Positions 8,643-19,220 of a DNA stretch of 64,000 bases are shown piece after piece. The notes under the pieces were generated by a model. The model was not told the DNA's origin. It searched no databases and was given only the letters and a program-made list of their open reading frames with translations. Source of the stretch: Pseudoxanthomonas sp. CF125. Its GTDB lineage: Bacteria; Pseudomonadota; Gammaproteobacteria; Xanthomonadales; Xanthomonadaceae. The stretch is from positions 744,001 through 808,000 of the forward strand of contig NZ_FNLD01000002.1 of the NCBI RefSeq assembly GCF_900104085.1, given 5' to 3'. A program made the position numbers and the translations under genes. Every line of letters starts with the position of its first letter. Position 1 is the stretch's first letter.

Positions 8643-10091
8643 ATGCTTCTCGCGAACCTGAGTGCCGCCAAGTCGGCATCGTCCCCCCGTTTGTTGTCGA
8701 AGTACTCCACCGCCGCCGATCTATGCTTGCGGGTCGCGGATCTGGCGGTCGTTCTGATTTCAGCGCTGATCGCCTACCGCCTGCGGTTCGATACCTGGAT
8801 GCCTGCCTTCGGGTACCGCATTCCGATCAGTACTTCGATCCTGATCGCAGCGCTGTGCTTCAACGCATTCCCGCTGTACCGCAGCTGGCGCGGCCGTGCG
8901 GTGTTCCGCGAAGTCTGGATGCTGGGCCTGGCATGGACAGGCGTGCTGGCGCTGGTCTCGGCGCATATCTGGGTGCTGTATCTGGGCCAGCACACCTCTC
9001 TGCTGTGGCTGGGTCTGTGGTATGCGACCGGTTTCGTGCTGTTCGGCTTCTTGCGCGTTGCCGTCCGTGGTGCGCTCAACTGGATACGCAGCGTGGGCAT
9101 AGACGTGCGGCGGGTGGTGGTGGTCGGCCTGCGTCCGCCGGTGCTCAAGATCCATCGCTATCTGCACCAGAACGCATGGGTCGGCATGCAGGTCGTCGGC
9201 TATTTCAGTACCCGCGACGACATCAGCATCGCCGAAAGCACCGATCTGAAGTGCCTGGGAGCGGTCGAGCAGTTGCCTGCGTTCCTGGAGGAGGACAGCG
9301 TCGAAGAAGTATGGATTTCGCTGCCCATGGGCAAGCTTGGACGGATCAAGTCGGTGCTTGCCATGCTGGACAAGACCCCGGTCAAGGTGAAGCTGATCCC
9401 GGATATTTCCGATCTGGACGCGCTCAACCAGTCCAGCGAACAGGTCGGCAGCGTGCCGGTAATCAATCTGCGGCAGGGTAGCGGCGCGCCGGACAATTCG
9501 TTCTTGCTGACCAAGGCGATGATGGACCGCGCGCTCGCGCTGGTCGCTATCGTGGCGCTGTCGCCGCTGATGCTGGGCATCGCGCTGGCGGTGAAACTCA
9601 GCTCGCCCGGTCCGGTGCTGTTCCGGCAGAAACGCCATGGGCGTGCCGGCAAGGAGTTCTCGATGCTCAAATTCCGCTCGATGCGCATCGATCAGGAAGC
9701 GGGCGCCGAAGTCAAACAGGCGACTCGCGGCGACCCGCGGGTGACCAGGATCGGCGCGTTCCTGCGACGCAGCAGCCTGGACGAACTGCCGCAGCTGTTC
9801 AATGTGCTGGATGGCAGCATGTCCCTGGTCGGGCCGCGCCCGCATGCGATCCAGCACAACAGCTACTACGGAACGCTGATCGACGGCTACATGCAGCGGC
9901 ACTACGTCAAGCCCGGCATCACCGGCTGGGCGCAGGTCAACGGTTTCCGTGGAGAAACCCCGCTGTTGCGCGACATGAAGAAGCGCGTGCAGTACGACAT
10001 GGACTACATACGCCGGTGGTCGCCGTGGCTGGATCTCAAGATCATGGCGATGACGGTGTTCAAGGTCCTGGGCCAGAAACAGGCGTACTGA
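8643..10091 (+). CDS. gumD: GumD, undecaprenyl-phosphate glucose-1-phosphate transferase
   Basis: GumD starts each repeat unit by transferring glucose-1-phosphate from UDP-glucose to the lipid carrier at the inner membrane. The 482 residues comprise an N-terminal block of about four membrane helices, a CoA-binding-like central domain, a fifth helix ([22 protein letters not shown]) and the bacterial sugar transferase catalytic domain. The catalytic domain has KFRSMR (near 342), [14 protein letters not shown] (near 376), GPRPH (near 397) and [16 protein letters not shown]. It is preceded by an unusually long non-coding stretch and followed 48 bases later by gumE. Confidence 0.95.
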   Translation: MLLANLSAAKSASSPRLLSKYSTAADLCLRVADLAVVLISALIAYRLRFDTWMPAFGYRIPISTSILIAALCFNAFPLYRSWRGRAVFREVWMLGLAWTGVLALVSAHIWVLYLGQHTSLLWLGLWYATGFVLFGFLRVAVRGALNWIRSVGIDVRRVVVVGLRPPVLKIHRYLHQNAWVGMQVVGYFSTRDDISIAESTDLKCLGAVEQLPAFLEEDSVEEVWISLPMGKLGRIKSVLAMLDKTPVKVKLIPDISDLDALNQSSEQVGSVPVINLRQGSGAPDNSFLLTKAMMDRALALVAIVALSPLMLGIALAVKLSSPGPVLFRQKRHGRAGKEFSMLKFRSMRIDQEAGAEVKQATRGDPRVTRIGAFLRRSSLDELPQLFNVLDGSMSLVGPRPHAIQHNSYYGTLIDGYMQRHYVKPGITGWAQVNGFRGETPLLRDMKKRVQYDMDYIRRWSPWLDLKIMAMTVFKVLGQKQAY

Positions 10092-10139
10092 AATGACTGG
10101 GCTTTGTTTCGACCGGCCGCTTTGCGGAAGCCGAACGCG

Positions 10140-11423
10140 ATGACCGCGACGATCGCCAGGGAGCGCGGCAGCAGTCCGGCCGTGGCGGCGCTGTTGCTGC
10201 TTGCGATCGGCTACAACTTCCTGCTGGCGTTGTTCAATGCCTCGGTGCATCCGGTCGGCGCGTCGTCGGCTTATGCGGTCGAGCTGGCCATTTATGCCGG
10301 TTGCTTCCTGTTCGGACTGCGCTCGCTGGGCCGCGACGGCCAGCTGCTGGTATTCACCGGCCTGGGTTTGGTGCTGGCCTTCAACCTGCTGCGCTTCCTG
10401 GAAACCTGGAGCTTCGACCCGAAGCTGGTGCGCGACGCGATCATCCCGTTCGCGTTCCTGACCCTGGGCACGGCCTACCGCGGCCGCCTGCACAAACTGG
10501 TGTTGTGGCTGGCGGTGATCGTGGTGCTGGTGGCGATATTCGAAATGGCGTTCCCCAACCTGTACGGCGATCTGGTCGACCCGCGCAGCTACTTCGTGAA
10601 CACGCGCGGCAACAGCGAAGACGATTTCTGGAACGAAACCAGCAAACTCTACGTAAGCGCCACCCGGCCGGGCGAACGCAACTGGCTTGGCGGGTTCGAA
10701 TTGCCGCGGGTGTCCTCGATCTTCGTGGAGCCGGTGACGATGGGGAACTTCATCATTTTCTTCTGTGCGGTGGCCATCACCTTCTGGCGGTCGCTGCGGG
10801 TCGCCGGCGTGGTCTTTTCGCTGGCGCTGATCCTGTTCCTGTTGATCGCTTCGGACGGCCGCCTGGCCAGCGCCACCTGCCTGCTGATGCTGATGCTGGC
10901 GCCCTTGCTGCGGCGGACGGACCAGACACTGGCCGCCTTCCTCTTCATCGGCGTGCTGCTGGCCGGCTGGCTGGCGGTCTGGGCGCTCGGGGTCAGCGCC
11001 TACGAAGACACGATGATGGGGCGGGTGTTCGTGTCGGTCGATGCGATCAACGCGATGAGTCCGCGGGAGTGGTTCGGCATGGATCTGGCGGCGCCTTACC
11101 GCTATTCCGACAGCGGTATCGCTTACTTCATCGCCGGGCAGTCCATCCTGGTGGTGCTCGTGTTTCTGATCGCTTATTCGTTCCTGCTCAAAATGCCCAC
11201 CAGCAACGGGCAGTTGTTCAAGAATCTTTTCGTGGTCGCCTTCGCGCTCAGCCTGCTGGTTTCCAATGCGTACTTTTCCATCAAGACCGCCGGGTTGTGG
11301 TGGTTCGCATGCGGCTACTTCTGGCGACTGCAAATTCCACAGACGACGCCTGCCTGGAAAGGCGGACTGGACACGCATGAAACGCCAATGTTCGGCGGCG
11401 CGAAAACGGCGGTGTCGCCATGA
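10140..11423 (+). CDS. gumE: GumE, exopolysaccharide polymerase (Wzy-like)
   Basis: This 427-residue protein consists almost wholly of hydrophobic helices (roughly ten to twelve) with one large periplasmic loop (about residues 150-195). That is the architecture of Wzy-type polymerases, which join flipped repeat units at the periplasmic face. Assignment rests on topology and on position between gumD and gumF. The ATG at 10140 follows GCGGAAG; a TTG at 10104 in the same frame has poorer context. Confidence 0.85.
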   Translation: MTATIARERGSSPAVAALLLLAIGYNFLLALFNASVHPVGASSAYAVELAIYAGCFLFGLRSLGRDGQLLVFTGLGLVLAFNLLRFLETWSFDPKLVRDAIIPFAFLTLGTAYRGRLHKLVLWLAVIVVLVAIFEMAFPNLYGDLVDPRSYFVNTRGNSEDDFWNETSKLYVSATRPGERNWLGGFELPRVSSIFVEPVTMGNFIIFFCAVAITFWRSLRVAGVVFSLALILFLLIASDGRLASATCLLMLMLAPLLRRTDQTLAAFLFIGVLLAGWLAVWALGVSAYEDTMMGRVFVSVDAINAMSPREWFGMDLAAPYRYSDSGIAYFIAGQSILVVLVFLIAYSFLLKMPTSNGQLFKNLFVVAFALSLLVSNAYFSIKTAGLWWFACGYFWRLQIPQTTPAWKGGLDTHETPMFGGAKTAVSP

Positions 11424-11441
11424 ACAAGAACGGAGTGCCGC

Positions 11442-12524
11442 ATGGCAGCAACTACGGGGACAGCCCCGGAATTCCAGAACGCGGGCGTATCCGACGCAAC
11501 AGGGCGCGACGCGCGCATCGACGCAGCCAAGGGCGTGGCAATCGCACTGGTGGTGCTGGGGCACGCAAAAGGCATCCCCGGGCAGTTCACGATACTGGTC
11601 TACAGTTTCCACGTACCGCTGTTCTTCCTGTTGTCGGGCTGGCTGTCCCATCGCCGCAACGCGCAGACGGCGGCGCAGGCGCTGCCGACACTCGGCCGCA
11701 CACTGTTGGTGCCTTACGCATTCTTTTTCTTCGTGGCTTATGCCTATTGGCTGCTCACCCGTCAGATAGGGGAAAAGGCGCTACGCTGGGGGCAGGTGCC
11801 CTGGTGGGACCCGCTCGGTGGGCTGCTGACGGGAATCGGACCGCAGCTGTACGTGCATCCGGCGCTGTGGTTCCTGCCCGCACTGTTCACCACTGCGCTG
11901 GCGTACTTCTTCCTCGGCAAGAAGCTGCGGCCATCGACTATCGCGGTAATGGCGCTGCTGCTGGCGCTGTTGTGGATCGCGTTCTTCCCGGGATTGGGGT
12001 TGCGTCTGCCGTTCGCCCTGGACGTGCTGCCCGTCGCGCTGTTCTTCTATGCGTGCGGCGCGCTGGCGGGGCGCACGCTGCCGTTGCCGGGATCGATGCT
12101 GGCGGGAATCGCGCTGGCCGTGGTGCTGCTGGCTCCCTGGCTGTGGCTGGCGTGGAGCAACGGGCGAGTCGATATCAATCAGCTGCGCTTCGGCGCTTCG
12201 GCGTGGAAATTCGTACTGGCCAGTCTGTTGGGCACTTCCATCGTGCTGTCGATCAGTCCGCTGGCGGCGCGATCGAAGATATTGCGCTGGATGGGCCGCA
12301 ACACGCTGTTGATCCTGTGCACGCACATGCTGGTTTTCTTCGTGCTGTCGGGAATCGCTTCGGTATTCGGTCTTTTCGTGGCGGGCGACAAGCCCGGCCT
12401 CGCATGGGCGCTGGGCATCTCGGTGGTTTCGGTCGCTTTGTGCGTACCGTTGCGCTGGCTGTTCATGCGCTACGCGCCATGGGCACTGGGGCAGCGTGGC
12501 GCCAACGTGAAGGCGACGGCATGA
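11442..12524 (+). CDS. gumF: GumF-type membrane O-acetyltransferase (acyltransferase 3 family)
   Basis: The protein has 360 residues and about ten membrane helices. It opens with the acyltransferase-3 signature R-[I/L]-D-x-x-K-G-x-x-I-x-x-V-V-x-x-H (RIDAAKGVAIALVVLGHAKG) and the following FHVPLFFLLSG motif. In xanthan synthesis GumF acetylates the inner mannose and its relative GumG the outer one. Here only one acyltransferase lies between gumE and gumH, so it could correspond to either specificity; I use gumF by order. The start has a GGAG sequence upstream, and the end lies 22 bases before gumH. Confidence 0.85.
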   Translation: MAATTGTAPEFQNAGVSDATGRDARIDAAKGVAIALVVLGHAKGIPGQFTILVYSFHVPLFFLLSGWLSHRRNAQTAAQALPTLGRTLLVPYAFFFFVAYAYWLLTRQIGEKALRWGQVPWWDPLGGLLTGIGPQLYVHPALWFLPALFTTALAYFFLGKKLRPSTIAVMALLLALLWIAFFPGLGLRLPFALDVLPVALFFYACGALAGRTLPLPGSMLAGIALAVVLLAPWLWLAWSNGRVDINQLRFGASAWKFVLASLLGTSIVLSISPLAARSKILRWMGRNTLLILCTHMLVFFVLSGIASVFGLFVAGDKPGLAWALGISVVSVALCVPLRWLFMRYAPWALGQRGANVKATA

Positions 12525-12546
12525 GTGCGGCCGGCGGAGCGATCCC

Positions 12547-13680
12547 ATGAAAGTCGTGCACGTGGTCCGGCAGTTCCATCCTTCGGTCGGGGGCATGGAA
12601 GAAGTAGTGCTGAACATAGCCCGCCGCCATCTGGCCGCTGGCGGCGAAGTGGAAGTGGTGACGCTGAACCGCGTCTTCCACGACAGTGCGCAGCGTCTGC
12701 GTACGCACGAGCAGTATCAGGGAGTGCCGGTGCGGCGCCTGTCTTACACCGGATCCACCCGCTACCCGTTATGCCCGCAAGTACTGGGCGCATTGCACGG
12801 CGCCGATGTCGTTCACGTGCACGGCATAGATTTTTTCTACGACTACCTCGCATTGACCGGCGCGGTGCACCGCAAGCCGATGATAGTTTCCACCCACGGC
12901 GGGTTTTTCCACACCGCCTACGCCTCCCGGCTCAAACGGTTGTGGTTCAACAGCATCACCCGCGCCTCGGCGCGCGCCTACCGGCGCATCGTCGCCACCA
13001 GCCGCAACGACGGAGAGATGTTCGCCCCGGTGACGGCGGCCGGGCGCCTGCGCGTTATCGAGAACGGCGTGGATATCGAAAAATTCTCCGGCATGGGTTC
13101 GCCTGTCCCCGGCAAAACTCTGGTCAGCTTCGGCCGCTGGTCGGTGAACAAGGGCATTCCGGAAACATTGGACCTGCTTGGGCATCTGGTGGCGGGCGAC
13201 GATGCCTGGCGCCTGATCCTGGCCGGCCGCGCGTTCGACCTGAAGCGCGCGGATGTGGAGCGCGACATCGCCTTACGCGGATTGCAGGCGCATGTGGAGG
13301 TGGTGGAAGCGCCGTCGCAGGAGCAGTTGGGCCGCTTGCTCTCGCGTGCGCAGTATTTCGTTTCCCTGTCGCGGCACGAGGGCTTCGGCATCGCCGCGAT
13401 CGAGGCGATGAGCGCCGGCCTGATTCCCGTGCTTGGCGACATCCCGCCTTACGCCAAGCTGCACGACGAATCGAAGCTGGGCGTGCTGGTCGATGCGCAA
13501 GCGCCCGAGGCCGCCGCCCGGGCGGTCCGGCAACTGGCCGATGTGGACGAGGAAACCTTCCAAGCGCGCCGGCGGCATGCCCTGGCGTATGTAGCGCGCT
13601 ACGACTGGGACGCGGTCGTAGCACGCTATCGGGACGAATACCGCCAGGCGCTCGTCCAAAGCGGAGGGCCGGCGCAATGA
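12547..13680 (+). CDS. gumH: GumH, GDP-mannose:cellobiosyl-diphosphopolyprenol alpha-1,3-mannosyltransferase
   Basis: GumH adds the first mannose of the side chain on the cytosolic face of the inner membrane. The 377-residue sequence is close to Xanthomonas GumH throughout: it opens KVVHVVRQFHPSVGGMEEVV, contains HGIDFFYDYLALTGAVH and STHGGFFHTAYASR, and carries the retaining GT4 E-x7-E motif HEGFGIAAIEAMSAG near residue 276. It overlaps gumI by ATGA. Confidence 0.95.
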   Translation: MKVVHVVRQFHPSVGGMEEVVLNIARRHLAAGGEVEVVTLNRVFHDSAQRLRTHEQYQGVPVRRLSYTGSTRYPLCPQVLGALHGADVVHVHGIDFFYDYLALTGAVHRKPMIVSTHGGFFHTAYASRLKRLWFNSITRASARAYRRIVATSRNDGEMFAPVTAAGRLRVIENGVDIEKFSGMGSPVPGKTLVSFGRWSVNKGIPETLDLLGHLVAGDDAWRLILAGRAFDLKRADVERDIALRGLQAHVEVVEAPSQEQLGRLLSRAQYFVSLSRHEGFGIAAIEAMSAGLIPVLGDIPPYAKLHDESKLGVLVDAQAPEAAARAVRQLADVDEETFQARRRHALAYVARYDWDAVVARYRDEYRQALVQSGGPAQ

Positions 13681-14723
13681 ACGTCGCGCATACGCCTTGG
13701 GTGTCGGCGACGCCCGCCCGCCGTTTCGTCGTGCTGCAATCCACCGGCAAGCCGGACGAGACCACCAATCCGTATCTGGTGCAGCTGCTGGACGCGCTGC
13801 CGGAAAACGTGGAAGTCCGGTATTTTTCGGTACGCGATGCTTTGTTCTCGCGCTACGACCTGTTTCACGTGCATTGGCCGGAGTATCTGCTGCGGCACCG
13901 TACTCCGCTCACCACGCTGGCCAAGCGGGCATGCATGTTCCTGCTGTTGCTGCGGCTCTGGCTGACGCGCGTGCCGGTGGTGCGCACGCTGCACAACCTG
14001 CGGCCGCACGAGCAGGGCGGAATGGCCGAACGCCTGCTGCTGCGTTGGCTGGATCATTTGACCACACGGAAAATCAGGATCAACGCGGCGGAACGCGATG
14101 CCGATCCGACCACCGATACCATTCTGCATGGGCACTACCGCGACTGGTTCGCGGCGCGGCAAGTACCGCCCAGCATAAAAGGGCGCCTGCTCTGTTTCGG
14201 ACTGATACGGCCTTACAAGGGCGTGGAGACCCTGATCGAAGCCTTCCGCGGACTTCCCGACGCCAGCGCCACTTTGCGAATCGTCGGCAGGCCGGTCGGC
14301 GCAGCCATGCGCCAGGTCGTGGAGGACGCGTGCGCGGCCGATGCACGCACCGGCGCTATTCTCGAATACGTAGGCGACGAGGTGCTGGCGAAGGAAATCG
14401 GCGAAGCGCAATGCGTGGTGCTGCCGTACCGCGACATGCAGAACTCGGGCGCGCTGTTGCTGGCGCTCTCGCTGGCGCGCCCGGTGCTGGTCCCGCGCAG
14501 CGACGCCAATGTCGCGCTGGCCGCGGAAGTCGGCGAAGAATGGGTGAGGCTGTACGACGGCGCGCTGGACGCGGACATACTCACAGCTACATTGCGAGCG
14601 CTGGGCGAACCTCAGCGCCAGTCCGCACCGGATCTGTCCCGGCGCGAATGGCCGCGGCTCGGCATGCAGCATCACGCCACCTATGTCGCCGCGCTGGACG
14701 CGACGGAAGGGCGTGGCCGATGA
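13677..14723 (+). CDS. gumI: GumI, GDP-mannose:glycolipid beta-1,4-mannosyltransferase
   Basis: GumI adds the terminal mannose, the fifth sugar of the xanthan unit. The 348-residue sequence shows the family's landmarks: TNPYLVQLLDALPENV, FHVHWPEYLLRH, VVRTLHNLRPHE, DTILHGHYRDWFA, GLIRPYKGVETL and MQNSGALLLALSLARPVL. The ATG overlaps the gumH stop (ATGA), and the end overlaps gumJ in the same way, showing tight translational coupling. A longer upstream extension of this frame lies inside gumH and is not coding. Confidence 0.94.
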   Translation: MNVAHTPWVSATPARRFVVLQSTGKPDETTNPYLVQLLDALPENVEVRYFSVRDALFSRYDLFHVHWPEYLLRHRTPLTTLAKRACMFLLLLRLWLTRVPVVRTLHNLRPHEQGGMAERLLLRWLDHLTTRKIRINAAERDADPTTDTILHGHYRDWFAARQVPPSIKGRLLCFGLIRPYKGVETLIEAFRGLPDASATLRIVGRPVGAAMRQVVEDACAADARTGAILEYVGDEVLAKEIGEAQCVVLPYRDMQNSGALLLALSLARPVLVPRSDANVALAAEVGEEWVRLYDGALDADILTATLRALGEPQRQSAPDLSRREWPRLGMQHHATYVAALDATEGRGR

Positions 14724-16219
14724 GTACGGGAAAACCTTCCCTGGACGCAGCATTGCCGCAGGTTCCTTCCCTGGGCCGTCTTGCGGCCAGCGGCGCCTTG
14801 GTGACGATGGGCAGCCAGGCGCTGAAGATCGCGGTGCAGTTCGGCGGCATAGTATTGCTGGCGCGTCTGCTGACGCCGCGCGACTACGGGCTAGTGGCGA
14901 TGGTGATCGCGATCATCGGCGTTGGCGAAGTACTTCGCGATTTCGGCCTGTCCTCGGCGGCCATCCAGGCCAAGCACCTTAGCCGCGGACAGCGCGACAA
15001 TCTGTTCTGGATCAACTCCGGCATCGGCTTTCTGCTGGCGGCCAGCGTGTTCCTGTCCGCCGATGCGATCGCGGCTTTCTATCGCGAGCCGTTGCTGCGC
15101 CCGGTCGCGCAGGCTATTTCGGCGACTCTGCTTCTCAACGGCCTGACCACGCAGTTCCGCGCGCATCTCAATCGCGACATGCGCTTCGGGCAGTTGGCTT
15201 TCGCCGACGTCACCGGCCAATTGCTTGGCCTGGCCGCGGCAGTGGCGGCTGCGTTGCTGGGCTGGGGTTATTGGGCGCTGGTGGTGCAATCGCTGGTGCA
15301 GGCTTCGACCTTGTTGGTATTGATGGCGCTGGCGGCGCGCTGGCTGCCCGGTCTGCCGAAACGGAACATGGAAATGCACGGGCTGTTGCGCTTCGGCGGC
15401 AATCTGGTGGCGTCGCAATTGCTCATCTACTTCAGCACCAACCTTGGCCAGATACTCATCGGCAACCGCCTGGGTCCGGTGCCGCTGGGGCATTACAACC
15501 GCGCCTTCGCGCTGTTGATGATGCCGCTGACCCAGCTCAACGCTCCGGCGACTACTGTCGCCCTGCCGGTGTTGTCCCGGCTGCAGGGCGACCCCGTGCG
15601 CTATTCGGCGTTCCTGCTGCGCGGGCAGGCCACGCTGATGCATTTCATCATCGCCATCTTCGCCTTCGCCTGCGCCCAGGCCAGTCCGTTGATCCATCTG
15701 GTGCTGGGCGACCGCTGGGCGATGACGGTGCCGATCTTCCAGATACTGGTGGTGGGGGGAATGTTCCAGGCGGCGGGCTATGCGGCTTACTGGGTATTCC
15801 TTTCCAAAGGACTGACCGGCCCGCAGCTGCGGTATTCGATCGTCAGCCGCACGCTGGTGATCGGCTGCATCGTGGTCGGCGCGCAGTGGGGCGTGCTGGG
15901 TGTCGCTACCGGTTATGCCTGCGGTCTGGCGTTGTCGTGGCCGCTGGTCCTGTGGTGGCTGCACCGCACCTCCGATGCGCCGGTGCGCGGCATGCTGCTG
16001 AGCGGTTTGCGTGCGATAGCCGGTTACAGCCTGTGCGGGTTCGTCTCGCACGCGGCATCCGCACGATTCGCAGGCGCGTCGTTGCCGCTGCCGCTGCAGT
16101 TGGCGGTCGGAATCGCGGCCTTCTGCGTCGCCTTCGCATTGCTATGTCTGGTCTGGTCCGCGTTCCGGCGCGATGTGGCCGGCATCCTGCACACCCGCAC
16201 CCTGTTGAGAAGCGCATGA
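14720..16219 (+). CDS. gumJ: GumJ, lipid-linked pentasaccharide flippase (Wzx/MOP family)
   Basis: The 499-residue protein has about fourteen hydrophobic helices and the N-terminal pattern of PST/MviN-type oligosaccharide flippases ([32 protein letters not shown]...GLSSAAIQ). It should move the completed repeat unit across the inner membrane before polymerisation by GumE. Start and stop overlap neighbours by ATGA on both sides (gumI, gumK). Confidence 0.93.
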   Translation: MSTGKPSLDAALPQVPSLGRLAASGALVTMGSQALKIAVQFGGIVLLARLLTPRDYGLVAMVIAIIGVGEVLRDFGLSSAAIQAKHLSRGQRDNLFWINSGIGFLLAASVFLSADAIAAFYREPLLRPVAQAISATLLLNGLTTQFRAHLNRDMRFGQLAFADVTGQLLGLAAAVAAALLGWGYWALVVQSLVQASTLLVLMALAARWLPGLPKRNMEMHGLLRFGGNLVASQLLIYFSTNLGQILIGNRLGPVPLGHYNRAFALLMMPLTQLNAPATTVALPVLSRLQGDPVRYSAFLLRGQATLMHFIIAIFAFACAQASPLIHLVLGDRWAMTVPIFQILVVGGMFQAAGYAAYWVFLSKGLTGPQLRYSIVSRTLVIGCIVVGAQWGVLGVATGYACGLALSWPLVLWWLHRTSDAPVRGMLLSGLRAIAGYSLCGFVSHAASARFAGASLPLPLQLAVGIAAFCVAFALLCLVWSAFRRDVAGILHTRTLLRSA

Positions 16220-17508
16220 CACAGCGCGATATCGCCCCCGCATTGGAGAATCCGGCCATGTTCCGAGTAGAAACAACGACCGAGCAGCCAACGTCAGAGG
16301 CTCCCGATACGGTCCGTGAGCGCGATCCGGCCGCCCCCGGAAGATTCCTGGTGCTGTCGGCGCACGACTACCGCACGCCGCGCCGGGCCAATATCCATTT
16401 CATCGGCGACGAGCTGGCCAAGCGCGGACATACGCGCTTCTTCTCGCTTCGCTACAGCGCGCTGTCGCGATGGAAGGACGATATACGGTTGCCGTTGGAC
16501 TCCAAAGCCAATCTCATCGAAGAGAAAAACGGCGTCGAGTGCTTCCTGTGGAAGACCGCGTTGCATCCGTTCAACACGCGCCGGCATTGGTTGCGGCCGC
16601 TCGAGAACATGATGTTCCGCTGGTATGCCAGCCATCCGCCGCCGGTGCTGGTGGCCTGGCTGCGGGAGGCCGAAGTGGTGATCTTCGAAAGCGGCACGGC
16701 GGTGGTGTTCGCGGAGCTGGCCAGGAAGCTCAACCCTTCGGCCCGCCTTATCTATCGCGCCTCCGACAGCCTGAGCGCTATCGACAGCGCGCAATACGTG
16801 GAGCGGACTTTCGCGCGCGTAGCGGCCGGTCTGGATGCGATTGCGCTGGTATCGCCCGCGATGGCCGCCGAAGTCGCCAGCCGGGACAACGTCTACCACG
16901 TCGGCCATGGCATCGATCCGGAGATAGAGCGCCAGGCCGACCCATCGCCTTACGCGGCTGGCCTGCATGCCGTCGCAGTAGGCTCGATGCTGTTCGATCC
17001 CTCGGCGATAGCGACCGCCAGCCGGGCTTTTCCGCAAGTGACTTTCCATGTGATCGGCTCGGGCCGGGGCCGCATGCCGGACTATGGCGAAAACGTAGTG
17101 GTGTACGGCGAAATGCCGCACGCGCAGACCCTGCGCTACATCAAGCACGCCACCTTCGGCATTGCCCCGTACGCGTCGGCGCAATTGCCCGCCTACCTGG
17201 CCGACAGTTCGCTCAAGCTGCTGCAGTACGATTTCTTCGCGCTGCCGGCCATCTGTCCGCACGCCATCGTCGGACGCTATGCCTCGCGTTTCGGCTATAC
17301 GCCGGGAGACGCCGAATCGATCGTCACCGCGATCGACGCTGCGTTGCTGGCGCCGCGGGTCCGTACCCGCGAGTGCCTCGATTGGCCCGGAACGGTGGAC
17401 AGGCTGCTAGAACCCGAGCGTTATCCGGAGCTGCGGATAACGCCATCCGATAACCCACCGCATGCGCTGGCGACGGCGGAGCAGGAGCCTTCGCATGTCG
17501 CTATTTGA
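16216..17508 (+). CDS. gumK: GumK, glucuronosyltransferase of the xanthan side chain (GT70)
   Basis: GumK transfers glucuronic acid from UDP-GlcA onto the inner mannose. The 430-residue protein carries a poorly conserved N-terminal extension of about 45 residues. It then follows Xanthomonas GumK closely: [53 protein letters not shown] (the Asp near residue 186 matches the proposed catalytic Asp), [52 protein letters not shown] and [12 protein letters not shown]. It starts inside the gumJ stop and ends 14 bases into gumL. Confidence 0.95.
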   Translation: MTQRDIAPALENPAMFRVETTTEQPTSEAPDTVRERDPAAPGRFLVLSAHDYRTPRRANIHFIGDELAKRGHTRFFSLRYSALSRWKDDIRLPLDSKANLIEEKNGVECFLWKTALHPFNTRRHWLRPLENMMFRWYASHPPPVLVAWLREAEVVIFESGTAVVFAELARKLNPSARLIYRASDSLSAIDSAQYVERTFARVAAGLDAIALVSPAMAAEVASRDNVYHVGHGIDPEIERQADPSPYAAGLHAVAVGSMLFDPSAIATASRAFPQVTFHVIGSGRGRMPDYGENVVVYGEMPHAQTLRYIKHATFGIAPYASAQLPAYLADSSLKLLQYDFFALPAICPHAIVGRYASRFGYTPGDAESIVTAIDAALLAPRVRTRECLDWPGTVDRLLEPERYPELRITPSDNPPHALATAEQEPSHVAI

Positions 17509-18283
17509 CGCGTGGCTGGAGCGCCGACAGCGTCGCGCGCTGTACTGGTGGCAGCCGAACAACGGCGGAGTCAACGTCGGCGACCATCTGTCCAAGGTGA
17601 TCGTGGAAGCGATGCTCGCCTTGCGCGATGAGGACCTTTTGCACAAGCAGGACCGGTCGCGGCGGTTGTTCGCGATCGGTTCGGTGCTGCACAACGCGCG
17701 CGATGGCGAGACGGTATGGGGTAGCGGCATCAACGCCAAGATTCCCGAAGCGCAGCATCGTTTCCGCGCGCTGGATGTGCGCGCGGTGCGCGGGCCGCTG
17801 ACCCGACAGTGGCTGATGGATCGCGGCATACCCGTCCCCGAGGTATACGGCGACCCGGCGCTGCTGATGCCTATGTTCTATTCCAACGAACTGATCGGCG
17901 CGCCGGGGAAAACCCCCTTCGTGGTGATCCCGCATTTCAACGAGGCGCCGGAGAAGTACGCCGCCAACCGCGACCGCTTGCTGTTGCCGAACATGAAGCC
18001 CTTGGCCTTCGTGCGTGCGCTGCTGGGAGCGGAAACGGTGGTCTCCAGTTCTCTGCACGGGGTGATCCTGGCCGAAGCCTACGGCATTCCGGCCGTGTAC
18101 CTGGACAGCGGCAACGGCGAAAACCGCTTCAAATACGACGACTACTACGCGGGCACGGGCCGCGCGAGCTGGCGTTCGGGGCGTACCGTCGAAGAATGCC
18201 TGGATATCGGCGGAAACGGACCGTTCGATCTGCACGGCATCCAGGTTGGGTTGCGCAAGGCGTTTCCCTATGACTTGTGGTGA
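17495..18283 (+). CDS. gumL: GumL, pyruvyltransferase that ketalises the terminal mannose
   Basis: The 262-residue product belongs to the polysaccharide pyruvyl transferase family. It has the conserved opening [16 protein letters not shown], then [25 protein letters not shown], and the late [19 protein letters not shown] motif. It uses phosphoenolpyruvate to form a 4,6-linked pyruvate ketal, which gives xanthan part of its charge. The ATG at 17495 follows GCAGGAG and overlaps the end of gumK by 14 bases; an upstream in-frame ATG at 17462 would lengthen the overlap. Confidence 0.93.
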   Translation: MSLFDAWLERRQRRALYWWQPNNGGVNVGDHLSKVIVEAMLALRDEDLLHKQDRSRRLFAIGSVLHNARDGETVWGSGINAKIPEAQHRFRALDVRAVRGPLTRQWLMDRGIPVPEVYGDPALLMPMFYSNELIGAPGKTPFVVIPHFNEAPEKYAANRDRLLLPNMKPLAFVRALLGAETVVSSSLHGVILAEAYGIPAVYLDSGNGENRFKYDDYYAGTGRASWRSGRTVEECLDIGGNGPFDLHGIQVGLRKAFPYDLW

Positions 18284-18313
18284 TGCGCGAGGATTCGATA
18301 CGGGGGCCGGCGC

Positions 18314-19093
18314 ATGAACGCGATCGACGACGGAAGGCCGCACCCGGAGCGGGCGCCCGCAACGCCGCAAACGACCTGGCTGGGCGGCTATCGCGTGCAT
18401 TCGATGACGCGTGAGCGGCTCGCGGAAGATCTGCTGGGCGCTCTGGACTCCGGGCGCAGGCGTCAGGTGTTCTTCGCCAACACCAATTTCGTGGTGCAAT
18501 GCCGGCCGCTCCGCACGCGCCTGCAGGCTTCTTCGGTGTGCGTGGTCAATGATGGGATCGGCATGGATCTGGCGTCGGTGCTGATCCACGGCCGCCGCTT
18601 CGCCGAAAATCTAAACGGCACCGATTTCATTCCTTACCTCTGCACGCAACGCGCGCGTCCCTTGCGCTTCTTCCTGCTTGGCTCGCGGCCGGGCGTAGCG
18701 GCGCAGGCGGGCCGGCATCTGGTCGAGAAGCTGGGGCAGCAGGTGGTGGGTACTTGCGACGGTTATGGCGAATACGCCGAAGCCGGCGAGGGTTTGGTGG
18801 ATAAGATCAATGCGTCGGGCGCGGAGGTGGTGCTCGTCGCCTTCGGCAATCCTGGACAGGAGGCCTGGATCCTGGAACATTGCGCCGCTTGTAACGCGCC
18901 GGTGATGTTCGGGGTCGGCGCGCTGCTGGATTTTCTGTCCGGCAGCGCCAGGCGTGCACCGCCCTGGGTGCGTGCGTTGCACCTGGAGTGGCTGTTCCGG
19001 CTATGCCTGGAGCCAAGGCGCTTGCTGAAGCGCTATACCTGGGACATGATCGGGTTCTTCTGGATTTGTCTGCGCGCCGGGAAGCAGTCATAA
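18314..19093 (+). CDS. gumM: GumM, beta-1,4-glucosyltransferase (WecG/TagA/CpsF family, GT26)
   Basis: GumM adds the second glucose to form the cellobiose backbone unit. The 259 residues show the GT26 landmarks: VFFANTNFVVQC, VNDGIGMDLAS (with the DG active-site region), LNGTDFIPYLC, FFLLGSRPGVAAQAG, VALVAFGNPGQEAWI-like segments, and GALLDFLSG. The C-terminal LEWLFRLCLEPRRLLKRY membrane-association helix is typical. It is the last gum gene here; nothing like gumN-gumP follows. Confidence 0.94.
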   Translation: MNAIDDGRPHPERAPATPQTTWLGGYRVHSMTRERLAEDLLGALDSGRRRQVFFANTNFVVQCRPLRTRLQASSVCVVNDGIGMDLASVLIHGRRFAENLNGTDFIPYLCTQRARPLRFFLLGSRPGVAAQAGRHLVEKLGQQVVGTCDGYGEYAEAGEGLVDKINASGAEVVLVAFGNPGQEAWILEHCAACNAPVMFGVGALLDFLSGSARRAPPWVRALHLEWLFRLCLEPRRLLKRYTWDMIGFFWICLRAGKQS

Positions 19094-19220
19094 GCCCAGG
19101 CAGGGGGATGGGGTGACACCGACTGGGTCGCGCCGGGTAGCGTCATGCTGCCGGCGGGGTGGTCGCGGCCGTCGGATCGATCGCAGGAGAAGCCCTCCCA
19201 TTACCTGCAGGAGAACCACC

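Noticed and set aside
8760-11651. A 963-codon open frame antisense to gumD-gumF
   Set aside because: It mirrors third-position GC bias of the real genes and is rich in Arg, Gln, His and Ala with no domain; gumD and gumE on the other strand are unmistakable.
19094-19220. Terminator after gumM
   Set aside because: A weak stem (CCGGGTAGC/GCTGCCGG) has mismatches and no T run.
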